From: Gemmatimonadaceae bacterium
Lineage (GTDB): Bacteria; Gemmatimonadota; Gemmatimonadetes; Gemmatimonadales; Gemmatimonadaceae
Length of the DNA: 47,545 nucleotides
Assembly: GCA_025358925.1 (NCBI GenBank)
Contig: JANYHT010000018.1
Span: 1-47,545 of the forward strand
Direction of reading: 5' to 3'
The notes below the pieces were generated by a model, which worked only from the letters and a program-made list of their open reading frames with translations, searched no databases and was not told the origin of the DNA. The position numbers and the translations under genes were made by a program. Each line of letters begins with the position of its first letter. Positions within the stretch are counted from its first letter, which is position 1. Of this stretch, positions 17,422-25,617 are shown piece by piece.

Positions 17422-18321
17422 TTATCGATTGCCGTACGGTTTTGGTGGGACTGTTTTAAGAAATCGATAGACGGATTCGACCTCCTCTGCCGTCATGAGT
17501 TTCGTCGCTTTGATTGGCATCAGCGAATCGAGCAGCGAGCCGTCGGGACGTCGGCCGCTTTGCAGTATTCGTGTGAAATCGCCAAGGGAGTAGCGACTAA
17601 GACCGGTGGGCGTCAGATTGGCCGCGGGCTTCCAATAGGGCGGCGCACCCGGAATCGGTCCGCCAGACAGTCCGGCGCCGTGGCAGCCCATGCACCCGTT
17701 CTTCGCGATGTACAACCCGTGCTGTTCCGAGATACCGGTCGGCGACACTGCGAGATGCTTTTCGTCGTGGTTGATTTCGGCGGCACCGATTGGAATCACT
17801 TTCCCCTGAAGCCACTGCACGCGGATGACCGGGCCAACGGACGACTTACTGCTGGTTTTGTCGACATTTGGCTGAGCTCTGATGTACGCGATAAGCGCCG
17901 TGACATCAGCATCCGACAAATTGTGAAATTCCCCCGATGGCATGAGGATCAGGTTCCGACCATCGTGACCAATGCCGTGTCGAATAGCGCGCTCAAGCGT
18001 CGCATCATCGTACGACGCGAGTACGCCACCGTTGCCTTTCGTCAAGTTAGTCGCAAATACGTGCCCGATTGGCGCGAAATCAATCACGACGTTTCCACCC
18101 AAATTTGCTCCATGGCACGCCGTACACTTAGCGATACTCCTCGCCACGTGTTCACCGCGCGCGATCGTAGCTGAATCATTGGCAACCGCTAATGCGGGTT
18201 CGGATGGCACGACGTATGCCTTGGTCAGCTTGCTGTTGGACATCGCATACACGGTCGCCGCGCCGGCCGCGACGACGACGATGAGTCCAAGAAAAACTTT
18301 CCCGATGCGACGCATCCACAT
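17422..18321 (-). CDS. Membrane-anchored diheme cytochrome c
   Basis: The 299-residue protein begins with an uncleaved-looking signal anchor (VFLGLIVVVAAGAATVYA) after a strong AGGAGG site. It has two heme c sites: CTACHGANLGG near residue 66 and CMGCHGAGLSGG near 183. Each is followed by a region with Met ligand candidates. The layout, about 115 residues between hemes, resembles diheme subunits that feed electrons from periplasmic dehydrogenases to oxidases. No dehydrogenase gene is adjacent. The neighbour upstream in the same direction is a DUF3108-like secreted protein 40 bases away, so the two may be co-transcribed. Confidence 0.88.
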   Translation of the reverse strand: MWMRRIGKVFLGLIVVVAAGAATVYAMSNSKLTKAYVVPSEPALAVANDSATIARGEHVARSIAKCTACHGANLGGNVVIDFAPIGHVFATNLTKGNGGVLASYDDATLERAIRHGIGHDGRNLILMPSGEFHNLSDADVTALIAYIRAQPNVDKTSSKSSVGPVIRVQWLQGKVIPIGAAEINHDEKHLAVSPTGISEQHGLYIAKNGCMGCHGAGLSGGPIPGAPPYWKPAANLTPTGLSRYSLGDFTRILQSGRRPDGSLLDSLMPIKATKLMTAEEVESVYRFLKTVPPKPYGNR

Positions 18322-18361
18322 TGACGTACCTCCTATGGTGAACGGAAGAAATACGACGCGA

Positions 18362-19084
18362 CTACTTCGCTAACACCAACTCTACTGGTTGCCCGCTGGG
18401 CGCGATTTTCACGAGCCGATGCGCCGCGTCCTTGGAAATAAACAGCGTTACGGTTGCCATAGGCATTTTCTGCTCGACCTTCCACGTCTCAAACGTTCCT
18501 GCCGGCACCGTCACCGTTTCGCTACCGACCACGGTGAACACGTTGGCGTCAATCGTGCCTTTGCCCGCATTGAACGTGTTCAACGTAAAAACGGACTTCT
18601 CGGCCCACGCCAGAAGCGGCAGCACAAACACCATCGCGTCCGCATTGATGGTACCGAGTGGTAACGTTGCATCCACCACTACGGACTGCGGACCGGTTGT
18701 CGTCATCGACATCGCGTTGCCCGTCGCATGTGCGCCGCTAAACGCGATCTCCGATTTCAGCGCCTGTCCCTGCATGGTACCGGATTGCAGCATCGACTTT
18801 GGATTGAACTTTGCATCCGTTTGCAGTGCCGTGGATTGGAGCATCATACCGTTCATCACATTGGTCGACTCACGCAGCATCCACCCGTTGGTCGTCGACT
18901 CCAACGCATACACGGATGAGCCGAGCGCGTTGCCCTGCACCATGACTACAAACGAATCACGTCGCGCTTCGAGTTTGGCAAAATTTAACGCCGGCTGCTG
19001 TGCGCCAAGCACGGACGACCACGCAAGCACCGCCACCAGCACAAGCAGCGGCGAACGACGTAAAACGGCAGTTCCAGCACGCAT
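18362..19084 (-). CDS. Secreted DUF3108-like protein
   Basis: The 240-residue product has a Sec signal (PLLVLVAVLAWSSVLGAQ). Its beta-rich body ends with VVGSETVTVPAGTFETWKVE and LFISKDAAHRLVKIAPSG, the closing pattern of DUF3108-type periplasmic proteins, which share a lipoprotein-carrier-like half-barrel. A CAGGGG ribosome site lies seven bases upstream. Its function is not known in the family. A role in binding lipids or outer-membrane components is often guessed. It sits directly upstream of the diheme cytochrome c gene on the same strand. Confidence 0.7.
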   Translation of the reverse strand: MRAGTAVLRRSPLLVLVAVLAWSSVLGAQQPALNFAKLEARRDSFVVMVQGNALGSSVYALESTTNGWMLRESTNVMNGMMLQSTALQTDAKFNPKSMLQSGTMQGQALKSEIAFSGAHATGNAMSMTTTGPQSVVVDATLPLGTINADAMVFVLPLLAWAEKSVFTLNTFNAGKGTIDANVFTVVGSETVTVPAGTFETWKVEQKMPMATVTLFISKDAAHRLVKIAPSGQPVELVLAK

Positions 19085-19190
19085 GCCAAGACCCCTGAAA
19101 AAAGAAAAAGCTAAATCGGCGAACTCCGCCGTTTCTGTCGGTGTATGTACGTAGCGATTCCGTTCAACGTTTCTGACGAAGGAGTTTTGT

Positions 19191-19607
19191 ATGACAGCGA
19201 TCGAAAAGTCAAAGTCCGACTGGCAAGCCCTGCTGCCGGCGGAGAGCTATACCGTCCTGTTTGAGCATGGCACAGAACGCGCCGGGAGCAGCTCCCTTGA
19301 CCGCGAAAAGCGCACGGGAACGTTTGTCTGCGCCGCGTGCTTTCTGCCGCTTTTTTCGTCGTCCATGAAATTTGACAGCGGTACCGGATGGCCCAGTTTC
19401 TTCGACTATCTGCCCGGCGCGCTCGGTCTGAAGAAAGATTACAAACTGATCTTACCGCGCACGGAATATCACTGCGTGCGCTGCGGTGGACATCAAGGCC
19501 ATGTCTTTAAGGATGGCCCCAAACCCACTGGCTTGCGATACTGTAACAACGGGGTCGCGGTATGCTTCATTGCTGATGGCGACGCACTGCCTGCGGCGCG
19601 ACCGTAG
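19191..19607 (+). CDS. msrB: Peptide methionine-R-sulfoxide reductase MsrB, zinc type, cytoplasmic
   Basis: The 138-residue enzyme reduces the R-epimer of methionine sulfoxide. It has both zinc-binding pairs (FVCAACF near residue 43 and HCVRCGG near 97), the substrate motif FDSGTGWPSFFD and the catalytic Cys in RYCNNG. There is no signal peptide, so it is cytoplasmic. The position often holding a resolving Cys in the GWPSF motif is Thr. It starts at ATG 19191 after an AAGGAG site. It is divergent from the DUF3108-like gene and ends nine bases before the converging M14 peptidase gene. A second, secreted MsrB is 2.4 kb downstream. Confidence 0.93.
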   Translation: MTAIEKSKSDWQALLPAESYTVLFEHGTERAGSSSLDREKRTGTFVCAACFLPLFSSSMKFDSGTGWPSFFDYLPGALGLKKDYKLILPRTEYHCVRCGGHQGHVFKDGPKPTGLRYCNNGVAVCFIADGDALPAARP

Positions 19608-19616
19608 CGCGTTACC

Positions 19617-21902
19617 CTAACGTAGAATCGCCGACCAGATCAGCGGCTGTGTGCCCATGGTCTGGCCGCGATACTGCGGACGAAAGCCAAACAACACGGC
19701 GTGTCCCTTTCCAACCACCACGTCCACCATCGCTGCCTTTCCGTGTAGCTTGGCACCGCCCAGCAGCCAACCCGAGAGCAACGGATCGCCAGTATTTGGA
19801 TAGATCGCGACGGCCGACGCACGTGATGCGTCGGTAATGTCAAACGCTGGTCCGTTTTCAAACCACGCCGCCGGAACCGACGCCGTCATGCGCGAGCTGA
19901 GCGGATGTTGTGGGTTTAACTCAATGGCAATCAGCGAACCTGGCGCGTAAAAATCGTTTTGCTTGACGCCCGATAAAATATTCTTCACCGGCAGCGCTAA
20001 CGTTTCGATTGCGTACTCGCTGGCCTCATTAAATGCGATCACCGTGCCGCCGCTTTCCGCAAACGATTTTAGTGATGCGCCGCCCGTCTCACCAAGCCCG
20101 CCTTTCAGCGAGTCGGGGTAACCCCCGCTCAATCCGCGCCGAAGTCCGTTGGCGTTTTGATCCGGCAAGATGATCACGTCAAACCGTGCGTTGAGTCCTC
20201 CCGCCTTCACATCCCGATCAACGATTGAGGTAAACGCAATGTGATTGACGTCAAACATCCATCGCGTCCAGCCTTCGTCCATTGTCGAGTTGTAGCTACG
20301 ATAGATCGCGATGCGTTTACCCGAGGTCCCGGATAGTCCCGCCACCGCATACACGGGCTCTTTTACATTCGCGATCACCGCACCCATTGCTGGCGCAGTG
20401 CCCATCACTGCCTGCACGTCAACACCGAACAAGAGCGGCAACGTATGCGCCGTCACGTCGTACGGACGCTTCGGCGGGCCGCCGGGGTATTCCAACAAAT
20501 TCGGGTATTGCTGCCGCTCCAACAGAGCCTTTGCATACGCGCCAAACGGTTGCATCGTCGGCACGATGTAACTCCCAGCCGGTACCGACGCATGAATCTC
20601 CACTTGCCCGTGCTGCAGTGTCCACAACAAACGCTGCACTGCTTGACTGTCCTTCTGCGCTCGGGGAATCACGAAGGCGGACGGCACTGCTGTTGTCGTC
20701 CACGGATGGTCCGCGGCCAACGCGCGTTCACCGAGCGTTGCGTAACTCTCAAGCCACTGACGACGATCCCGCGCTGCCTGTCCAAGCATGGCCCACGTGG
20801 CACTGCTCTGATACGCGACGATGTTGCCGATGGTCCACGTTCCACCCGGCCAGATGGCGGGAAAATTCCACGTCGATTCCCGCGCGTCATATCCACGTCC
20901 AGGACCAAGTCGCGTGAACGGCATATCCATCGGCGACGCAAGTCGCGCACTTGCGGTTTCCGTGAGAATACGCACGCCGCGATGATTCAAGGAGTACTGT
21001 CGCGCCGGCGACCATTGATCATAGGCCGCATTGGTTGCGATACCCGTCTTCCCCTCAGCGATCATCTTCCACCCCATCGCCATGCCGAGCGAGTTGGTGC
21101 CGATCGTGAGAATCGGATCGATATTGGGTTCCAGTGGATCCATGTACGGCGGAATAAAAATGCGTCCGGCGTTCGAGCCTTGTTGATGAATATCATTGAC
21201 GATTTCTGGGTCCCACGGCGTATATAAAGAGTCGACCGTATACCGCGTTTCCGGCTGCGTAAATGCATACCAGTCGCGGTTATTGTCATGCCCCGTATAC
21301 TTGTGATATAACTCTGGCGGCGCCGTTCCTTCGGCCGGCGTGTCCAACGTGTGGCGATACCAATCACCAACGATATCAACGCCGTCGGGATTCTGACTCG
21401 GCACCAACATGATGATCGTGTTTTTTAAAATCTCGCGCGACTCTTGTGTGTCTTCGCGCACGAGCTTGTCGGCTATGACAAAAGGCGTAAGAAATCCGCC
21501 TACTTCGGTGGAGTGAATGCTCGACGTTATGAGGATGATATTCTTCCCTTGCGCCAAGAGCTGTTCTTTGCTCATGGTTTTGGGAACGCGCGGATCCATC
21601 AGTTGCCGCTGGATTTGGCGATAACGTTCGAGATTCGCGAGGTTCGCCGAGTCGCTGATGAACGCGACGATAAACGGTCGACCCAACACGGTTTTTCCGA
21701 GCGTGCGCACGAGCACGTTCGGACTGGCTTTATCGATGGCGGCGAAATAGTCGGTGACCTGCTTCCAGCTAGGCAACTTCCGATCGGCACCTGGCGCCCA
21801 ACCGAGAATCGCGGTGGGCGTTGGCACTTTTGCGTGCTGTGCCGTCGCCAATGGCGCGACGCCAAGCGACAGGGCAAGAATGGCGGATATTGTGCGCTTC
21901 AC
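19617..21902 (-). CDS. Secreted M14-family zinc carboxypeptidase-like protein
   Basis: The 761-residue protein has a Sec signal ([15 protein letters not shown]). An M14 metallopeptidase domain lies at about residues 45-330. [10 protein letters not shown] gives the first zinc ligands (HxxE). [18 protein letters not shown] carries the NPDG substrate loop, and [13 protein letters not shown] gives the third zinc His. ILTETASAR likely carries the catalytic Glu. The remaining 430 residues are a second, uncharacterised half with VIVLPDQ-like and glutamine-amidotransferase-like beta strands ([11 protein letters not shown]). Such two-part M14 proteins are frequent in Gemmatimonadota. Start GTG 21902 has a CGGAG site. 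Confidence 0.88.
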   Translation of the reverse strand: MKRTISAILALSLGVAPLATAQHAKVPTPTAILGWAPGADRKLPSWKQVTDYFAAIDKASPNVLVRTLGKTVLGRPFIVAFISDSANLANLERYRQIQRQLMDPRVPKTMSKEQLLAQGKNIILITSSIHSTEVGGFLTPFVIADKLVREDTQESREILKNTIIMLVPSQNPDGVDIVGDWYRHTLDTPAEGTAPPELYHKYTGHDNNRDWYAFTQPETRYTVDSLYTPWDPEIVNDIHQQGSNAGRIFIPPYMDPLEPNIDPILTIGTNSLGMAMGWKMIAEGKTGIATNAAYDQWSPARQYSLNHRGVRILTETASARLASPMDMPFTRLGPGRGYDARESTWNFPAIWPGGTWTIGNIVAYQSSATWAMLGQAARDRRQWLESYATLGERALAADHPWTTTAVPSAFVIPRAQKDSQAVQRLLWTLQHGQVEIHASVPAGSYIVPTMQPFGAYAKALLERQQYPNLLEYPGGPPKRPYDVTAHTLPLLFGVDVQAVMGTAPAMGAVIANVKEPVYAVAGLSGTSGKRIAIYRSYNSTMDEGWTRWMFDVNHIAFTSIVDRDVKAGGLNARFDVIILPDQNANGLRRGLSGGYPDSLKGGLGETGGASLKSFAESGGTVIAFNEASEYAIETLALPVKNILSGVKQNDFYAPGSLIAIELNPQHPLSSRMTASVPAAWFENGPAFDITDASRASAVAIYPNTGDPLLSGWLLGGAKLHGKAAMVDVVVGKGHAVLFGFRPQYRGQTMGTQPLIWSAILR

Positions 21903-21999
21903 GGGAACTCCGAGCGGGGTGGACGGATATCGTGAGTGGGAGAATAGATCAAAAAACCATTATCAACCAGACGCCGCGGGAATGCGGCGGGAGCGAGAT

Positions 22000-22602
22000 A
22001 TGCCAGCATTGACCGTTCAAATCCGTTATGCCGCCTCAACAATGGTAGTATGCACCGCCCTTGTTGCGTCCGCGCTTGGTGCCCAAGCGTCGGCGACGCA
22101 CGCGACGCACGCGATGTCGACGATGCAACCGTCAGATGCGATGGTTGCGTCATGGCGCACTTTTATGAAGCCGACCGATGCAGTACTCAAGAAAAAACTC
22201 ACGCCATTGCAGTATTCGGTAACGCAGCACGACGACACCGAGATGCCGTATCGCAACGAGCTGTGGGACAATCACGACGCGGGAATTTATGTGGACGTCG
22301 TCTCCGGCGAACCGCTCTTTAGCTCACTCGACAAGTACGATTCGCGAACGGGCTGGCCGAGCTTCACGAAGCCGTTGCTTGCGGCGAACGTGAAGACGAA
22401 GAACGATCCGTCGCTTGGTGCAGATCGGACGGAAGTGCGATCCATGCGCGCGAATTCGCACTTGGGGCATGTGTTTGACGACGGTCCGAAACCCACCGGT
22501 TTGCGTTACTGCATGAATTCGGCGGCCATGCGATTTATTCCTGCGAGCAGATTGGCGGCCGAGGGTTACGGCGAGTACGCGAAGTTGTTTGCGGCGAAGT
22601 AG
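22000..22602 (+). CDS. msrB: Peptide methionine-R-sulfoxide reductase MsrB, exported and lacking zinc cysteines
   Basis: The 200-residue protein has a Sec signal ([17 protein letters not shown]). The MsrB domain keeps [30 protein letters not shown] and the catalytic Cys. The two CxxC zinc pairs of the other MsrB are replaced: [12 protein letters not shown] stands where the first pair would be, and no CxxC precedes the HLGHVF motif. After signal removal the catalytic Cys is the only cysteine. The enzyme must act in the oxidising periplasm with an outside reductant, like MsrA at 8070. A GGGAG site precedes ATG 22000. A strong hairpin terminator follows. Confidence 0.92.
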   Translation: MPALTVQIRYAASTMVVCTALVASALGAQASATHATHAMSTMQPSDAMVASWRTFMKPTDAVLKKKLTPLQYSVTQHDDTEMPYRNELWDNHDAGIYVDVVSGEPLFSSLDKYDSRTGWPSFTKPLLAANVKTKNDPSLGADRTEVRSMRANSHLGHVFDDGPKPTGLRYCMNSAAMRFIPASRLAAEGYGEYAKLFAAK

Positions 22603-22622
22603 TGCGGTACAAGGGCAAACAA

Positions 22623-22692
22623 CAGGCCGCGAATGCCGCGAATTGTGACGATGCAATTCGTGAGATTTGCGTGATTCGCGGCCTGATTTTTT
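22623..22692. terminator. Nested-stem bidirectional terminator
   Basis: A perfect 12-base stem (CAGGCCGCGAAT at 22623-22634 pairing with 22674-22685) is followed by a T-run on the + strand. Inside its loop is a second perfect 7-base stem (CGAATTG / CAATTCG). It lies between the converging msrB and VPS10-like genes. Confidence 0.75.
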
Positions 22693-22696
22693 GTGT

Positions 22697-25570
22697 TTAA
22701 CGCTTCACTAATCTCGGATCCGGCTTGACCGTGAACGTCTGCGTTTGACTTTGTCCATTGACGGTGAGCTTCGCGGTGAAGATGCCGACCAACGGAGTGC
22801 CTCCAGTACGACCGGCGCCAGCAGTTACCGGGCTCCACACAATGCGATGCATGCCCGCCGCAGCGGACATTGGTTCAGGCGTTGTGCGCCAAAGCGGCGA
22901 CGTGTTCGGAATGCCGCCGACACGAGGACCGCGTCCACCAACACGGTTGCCAGTCGGAGCACCAGCCGCAGTAGTGAACGTACGCAGACTCACGCCAGCT
23001 GCATCAAAGATTTCGATGGCGACCGCTGTCGTGGGCGTCGTTCGCAGATAGTAGTCAAGCACTGCACCGCTTTCGGGGTTTGGCGCTTGTGGCTCGTCCT
23101 TTTGCAGTGGCGTGCCGTTATCATCACCTTGCGAAAAATTTATCGCGTCGGCGGGCTTGAATAGAAAGGCATCCGCCTTCGAGACCGTGTCATTGAGTTG
23201 ACGCAACACGCTAATGTCATCGATCACCCAAATGCCACGACCGTGCGTGCCCATCACGAGATCGTTGCCGTAAATTTCGAAATCGCGTACCGAGGTGACA
23301 GGCAAATTGAGTTGCAAGGCCTGCCAATTGTCCCCATCATCGAACGACACGAACGCGCCGCGCTCTGTTCCCGCAAAGAGTAACCCTTGACGCGTCGGGT
23401 CTTCTTTCACCGTGTGCACGTACACGCCCGTCGGCAAACCCGTACTAATGCGCTGCCACGTTTTCCCTTGATCGCGCGTTCGATAAATGTACGGTTCAAA
23501 ATCCTGCAATTGATGCCGATCAACGCTTGCGTATGCCGTATTAAAATCGAAGTGCGACGCCTCAATCATCGTGACGCGACTCCAGGCCGACATGGCGGAC
23601 GGCGTCACATTCTGCCACGTCCGGCCATCATTGGTGGATACATGAATCCATCCATCGTCCGTGCCAACCCACACCATCGGCACGAAGAGCGGCGACGGCG
23701 CAATGGTGTAGATCACGCCACGTTTGCCATTGCGATCGACATGTGCGCTGGCCACTGCATCGAGCGTTGCGGGCGGTGCACCTTCGGGTCGCGTGAGGTC
23801 TGGGCTAATCTGCGCCCAGTTCACCGCGCCATCGGTGGTCTTGAACACGTACTGACTCGCGTAGTACAACGCGCGCGGATCGGCCTTCGAGAACACGAGC
23901 GGTTGCGTCCAATCCGCGCGCTCGTTGTCCGGTCCTTTCGGCGTCGTGGTACCGGGCACCGCGACATTGAGCTCGAGATCGTGACGACTACCAGTGCCAC
24001 CAAAAATGATACCCGGATGCAACGCATCGCCGGCAGTGTAGCCGCTCTCGCCGCCCGCACCAATCGGTTCCCAATCACGCATCGAAATTTCCGCGAACTT
24101 TCCACGTGAGCAGACAGCGACCGCCCCGCTATCCTGTTGCGCGCCCGTCACCCAATACGGAAATCGATAGTCCACCGAAATGTGATACATCTGCGCGGTG
24201 GGCTGATTGAGCCACGAACTCCACGTGACCTCGCGCGCATCGTCGACCGTGGCGTTACGCGTGACAATCGCGCCCTGATCGCTGGCGACAATCATCGTAT
24301 TGGAATCGTCTGGTGACACCCACGCTTGGTGATAGTCATCGCCGCCGGGCGATCCACGCAACGCGACCCACGTTTTCCCACCATCTTTCGAGCGATTCAC
24401 CGCCACGTTTGGCACGTAGACGATGTCCGCATTTTTCGGATCGACGGTCACTTTCTCGAAATACCATCCGCGGCCCCACAACGCTTGATCGCTCGACAGT
24501 TTCGTCCACGTTGCGCCGGCGTCATCAGAACGAAAAAAACCACCCTGTCCTGGAGCAGCAGTCGCACCACCCGGTCCAGTGGCGACTGGCGGTAACGCAG
24601 CAGTCGTCGTATCCGGAACCAAGCAGTCCACCACGGCATAGAGTCGATTCGAATTCGTTGGCGCGACGGCGATGCCGGTACGTCCAATGCCACGGGCCGG
24701 AAGCCCATTCGTGAGCGGCTTCCACGTGGTGCCACCGTCGATCGATTTATAAATGCCGCCGCCCGGGCCATTGGTTGGCGCGTACGTGAACCACGGTGGA
24801 CGTCGCGTATTCCAGAGCCCTGCGTAAACGATCTGCGAATTGCTCGGATCAATTACGACTTCAACGGCACCGATGTTCTCGTCCTTGAACAGCACCTTCT
24901 GCCACGTGGTGCCGCCGTCAGTGGAGCGAAACACTCCACGTTCTGCGCTGGGTGCATACAAATGACCGATCGCTGCGACAAACACGATATTCGGATTCTT
25001 GGGATCGACGGCGATCTTGCCGATGTGCTGCGTGTCCGCGAGTCCCAGATGCTTCCATGTTTTGCCCGCATCGATGGACTTATACACACCGTTGCCAAAG
25101 CCCACCGAATCGCGCAACGTAGATTCGCCGCTCCCGACATACACGATATCCGGCGCCGAAGCCGCAACAGCTATCGCACCAATCGACGCCACAGGCTGCG
25201 AGTCGAAAATTGGTGTCCATACGCGGCCGGCGTCCACAGATTTCCATACGCCGCCGTTTACCGCACCGAAATAAAACTCATTCGGTCGACCGGATACGCC
25301 GCTCGCGGCAGCAACTCGACCGCCACGAAACGGACCAAGGTTGCGCCACTTCAGGCCAGCGTACGCAGCGGTCGGTTGCGGCGTGCGCGTGGTTGCCTGC
25401 AGTGGCGCAATGCCATCGGACGTGAAAGCGGTCGGCAGTTCTCCCGTCCCTACACTCGGCGCTGATGACGCCTGCAGCGCACGGTGCAATACGGGATCCA
25501 GCACGGTGAGTGCGCATCCTACACGACCAGCCAACGTGAGGAAGGCGCGCCGCGAAACGTCATCGGACAC
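22697..25570 (-). CDS. Tat-exported VPS10/sortilin-like BNR-repeat protein
   Basis: The 957-residue protein has a twin-arginine signal (SRRAFLTLAGRVGCALTVLDP). A large propeller follows, with repeated Asp-box motifs: SIDAGKTWKH, STDGGTTWQK, SDDAGATWTK, SKDGGKTWVA, STNDGRTWQN, TRDQGKTWQR and SFDDGDNWQA. MGTHGRGIWVIDD marks the last blade. A C-terminal immunoglobulin-like region follows (AVAIEIFDAAGVSLRTF, HRIVWSP). Such proteins are annotated as sortilin-like or glycosyl-hydrolase BNR proteins and are abundant in Gemmatimonadota. Enzyme activity is not established. The start is GTG 25570 next to the Tat motif, with no clear ribosome site. Confidence 0.85.
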   Translation of the reverse strand: MSDDVSRRAFLTLAGRVGCALTVLDPVLHRALQASSAPSVGTGELPTAFTSDGIAPLQATTRTPQPTAAYAGLKWRNLGPFRGGRVAAASGVSGRPNEFYFGAVNGGVWKSVDAGRVWTPIFDSQPVASIGAIAVAASAPDIVYVGSGESTLRDSVGFGNGVYKSIDAGKTWKHLGLADTQHIGKIAVDPKNPNIVFVAAIGHLYAPSAERGVFRSTDGGTTWQKVLFKDENIGAVEVVIDPSNSQIVYAGLWNTRRPPWFTYAPTNGPGGGIYKSIDGGTTWKPLTNGLPARGIGRTGIAVAPTNSNRLYAVVDCLVPDTTTAALPPVATGPGGATAAPGQGGFFRSDDAGATWTKLSSDQALWGRGWYFEKVTVDPKNADIVYVPNVAVNRSKDGGKTWVALRGSPGGDDYHQAWVSPDDSNTMIVASDQGAIVTRNATVDDAREVTWSSWLNQPTAQMYHISVDYRFPYWVTGAQQDSGAVAVCSRGKFAEISMRDWEPIGAGGESGYTAGDALHPGIIFGGTGSRHDLELNVAVPGTTTPKGPDNERADWTQPLVFSKADPRALYYASQYVFKTTDGAVNWAQISPDLTRPEGAPPATLDAVASAHVDRNGKRGVIYTIAPSPLFVPMVWVGTDDGWIHVSTNDGRTWQNVTPSAMSAWSRVTMIEASHFDFNTAYASVDRHQLQDFEPYIYRTRDQGKTWQRISTGLPTGVYVHTVKEDPTRQGLLFAGTERGAFVSFDDGDNWQALQLNLPVTSVRDFEIYGNDLVMGTHGRGIWVIDDISVLRQLNDTVSKADAFLFKPADAINFSQGDDNGTPLQKDEPQAPNPESGAVLDYYLRTTPTTAVAIEIFDAAGVSLRTFTTAAGAPTGNRVGGRGPRVGGIPNTSPLWRTTPEPMSAAAGMHRIVWSPVTAGAGRTGGTPLVGIFTAKLTVNGQSQTQTFTVKPDPRLVKR

Positions 25571-25605
25571 AGGAGTAGGGAATGGGGAATAAGGACGAGG
25601 AACAG
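25571..25605 (+). repeat. Degenerate G-rich heptad repeat
   Basis: AGGAGTAGGGAATGGGGAATAAGGACGAGG-type sequence fills most of the 47-base gap between the VPS10-like gene and the histidine kinase. Unlike the other copies, its G-rich strand is opposite to the adjacent coding strand. Confidence 0.45.
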
Positions 25606-25617
25606 CAACCGCTACAA

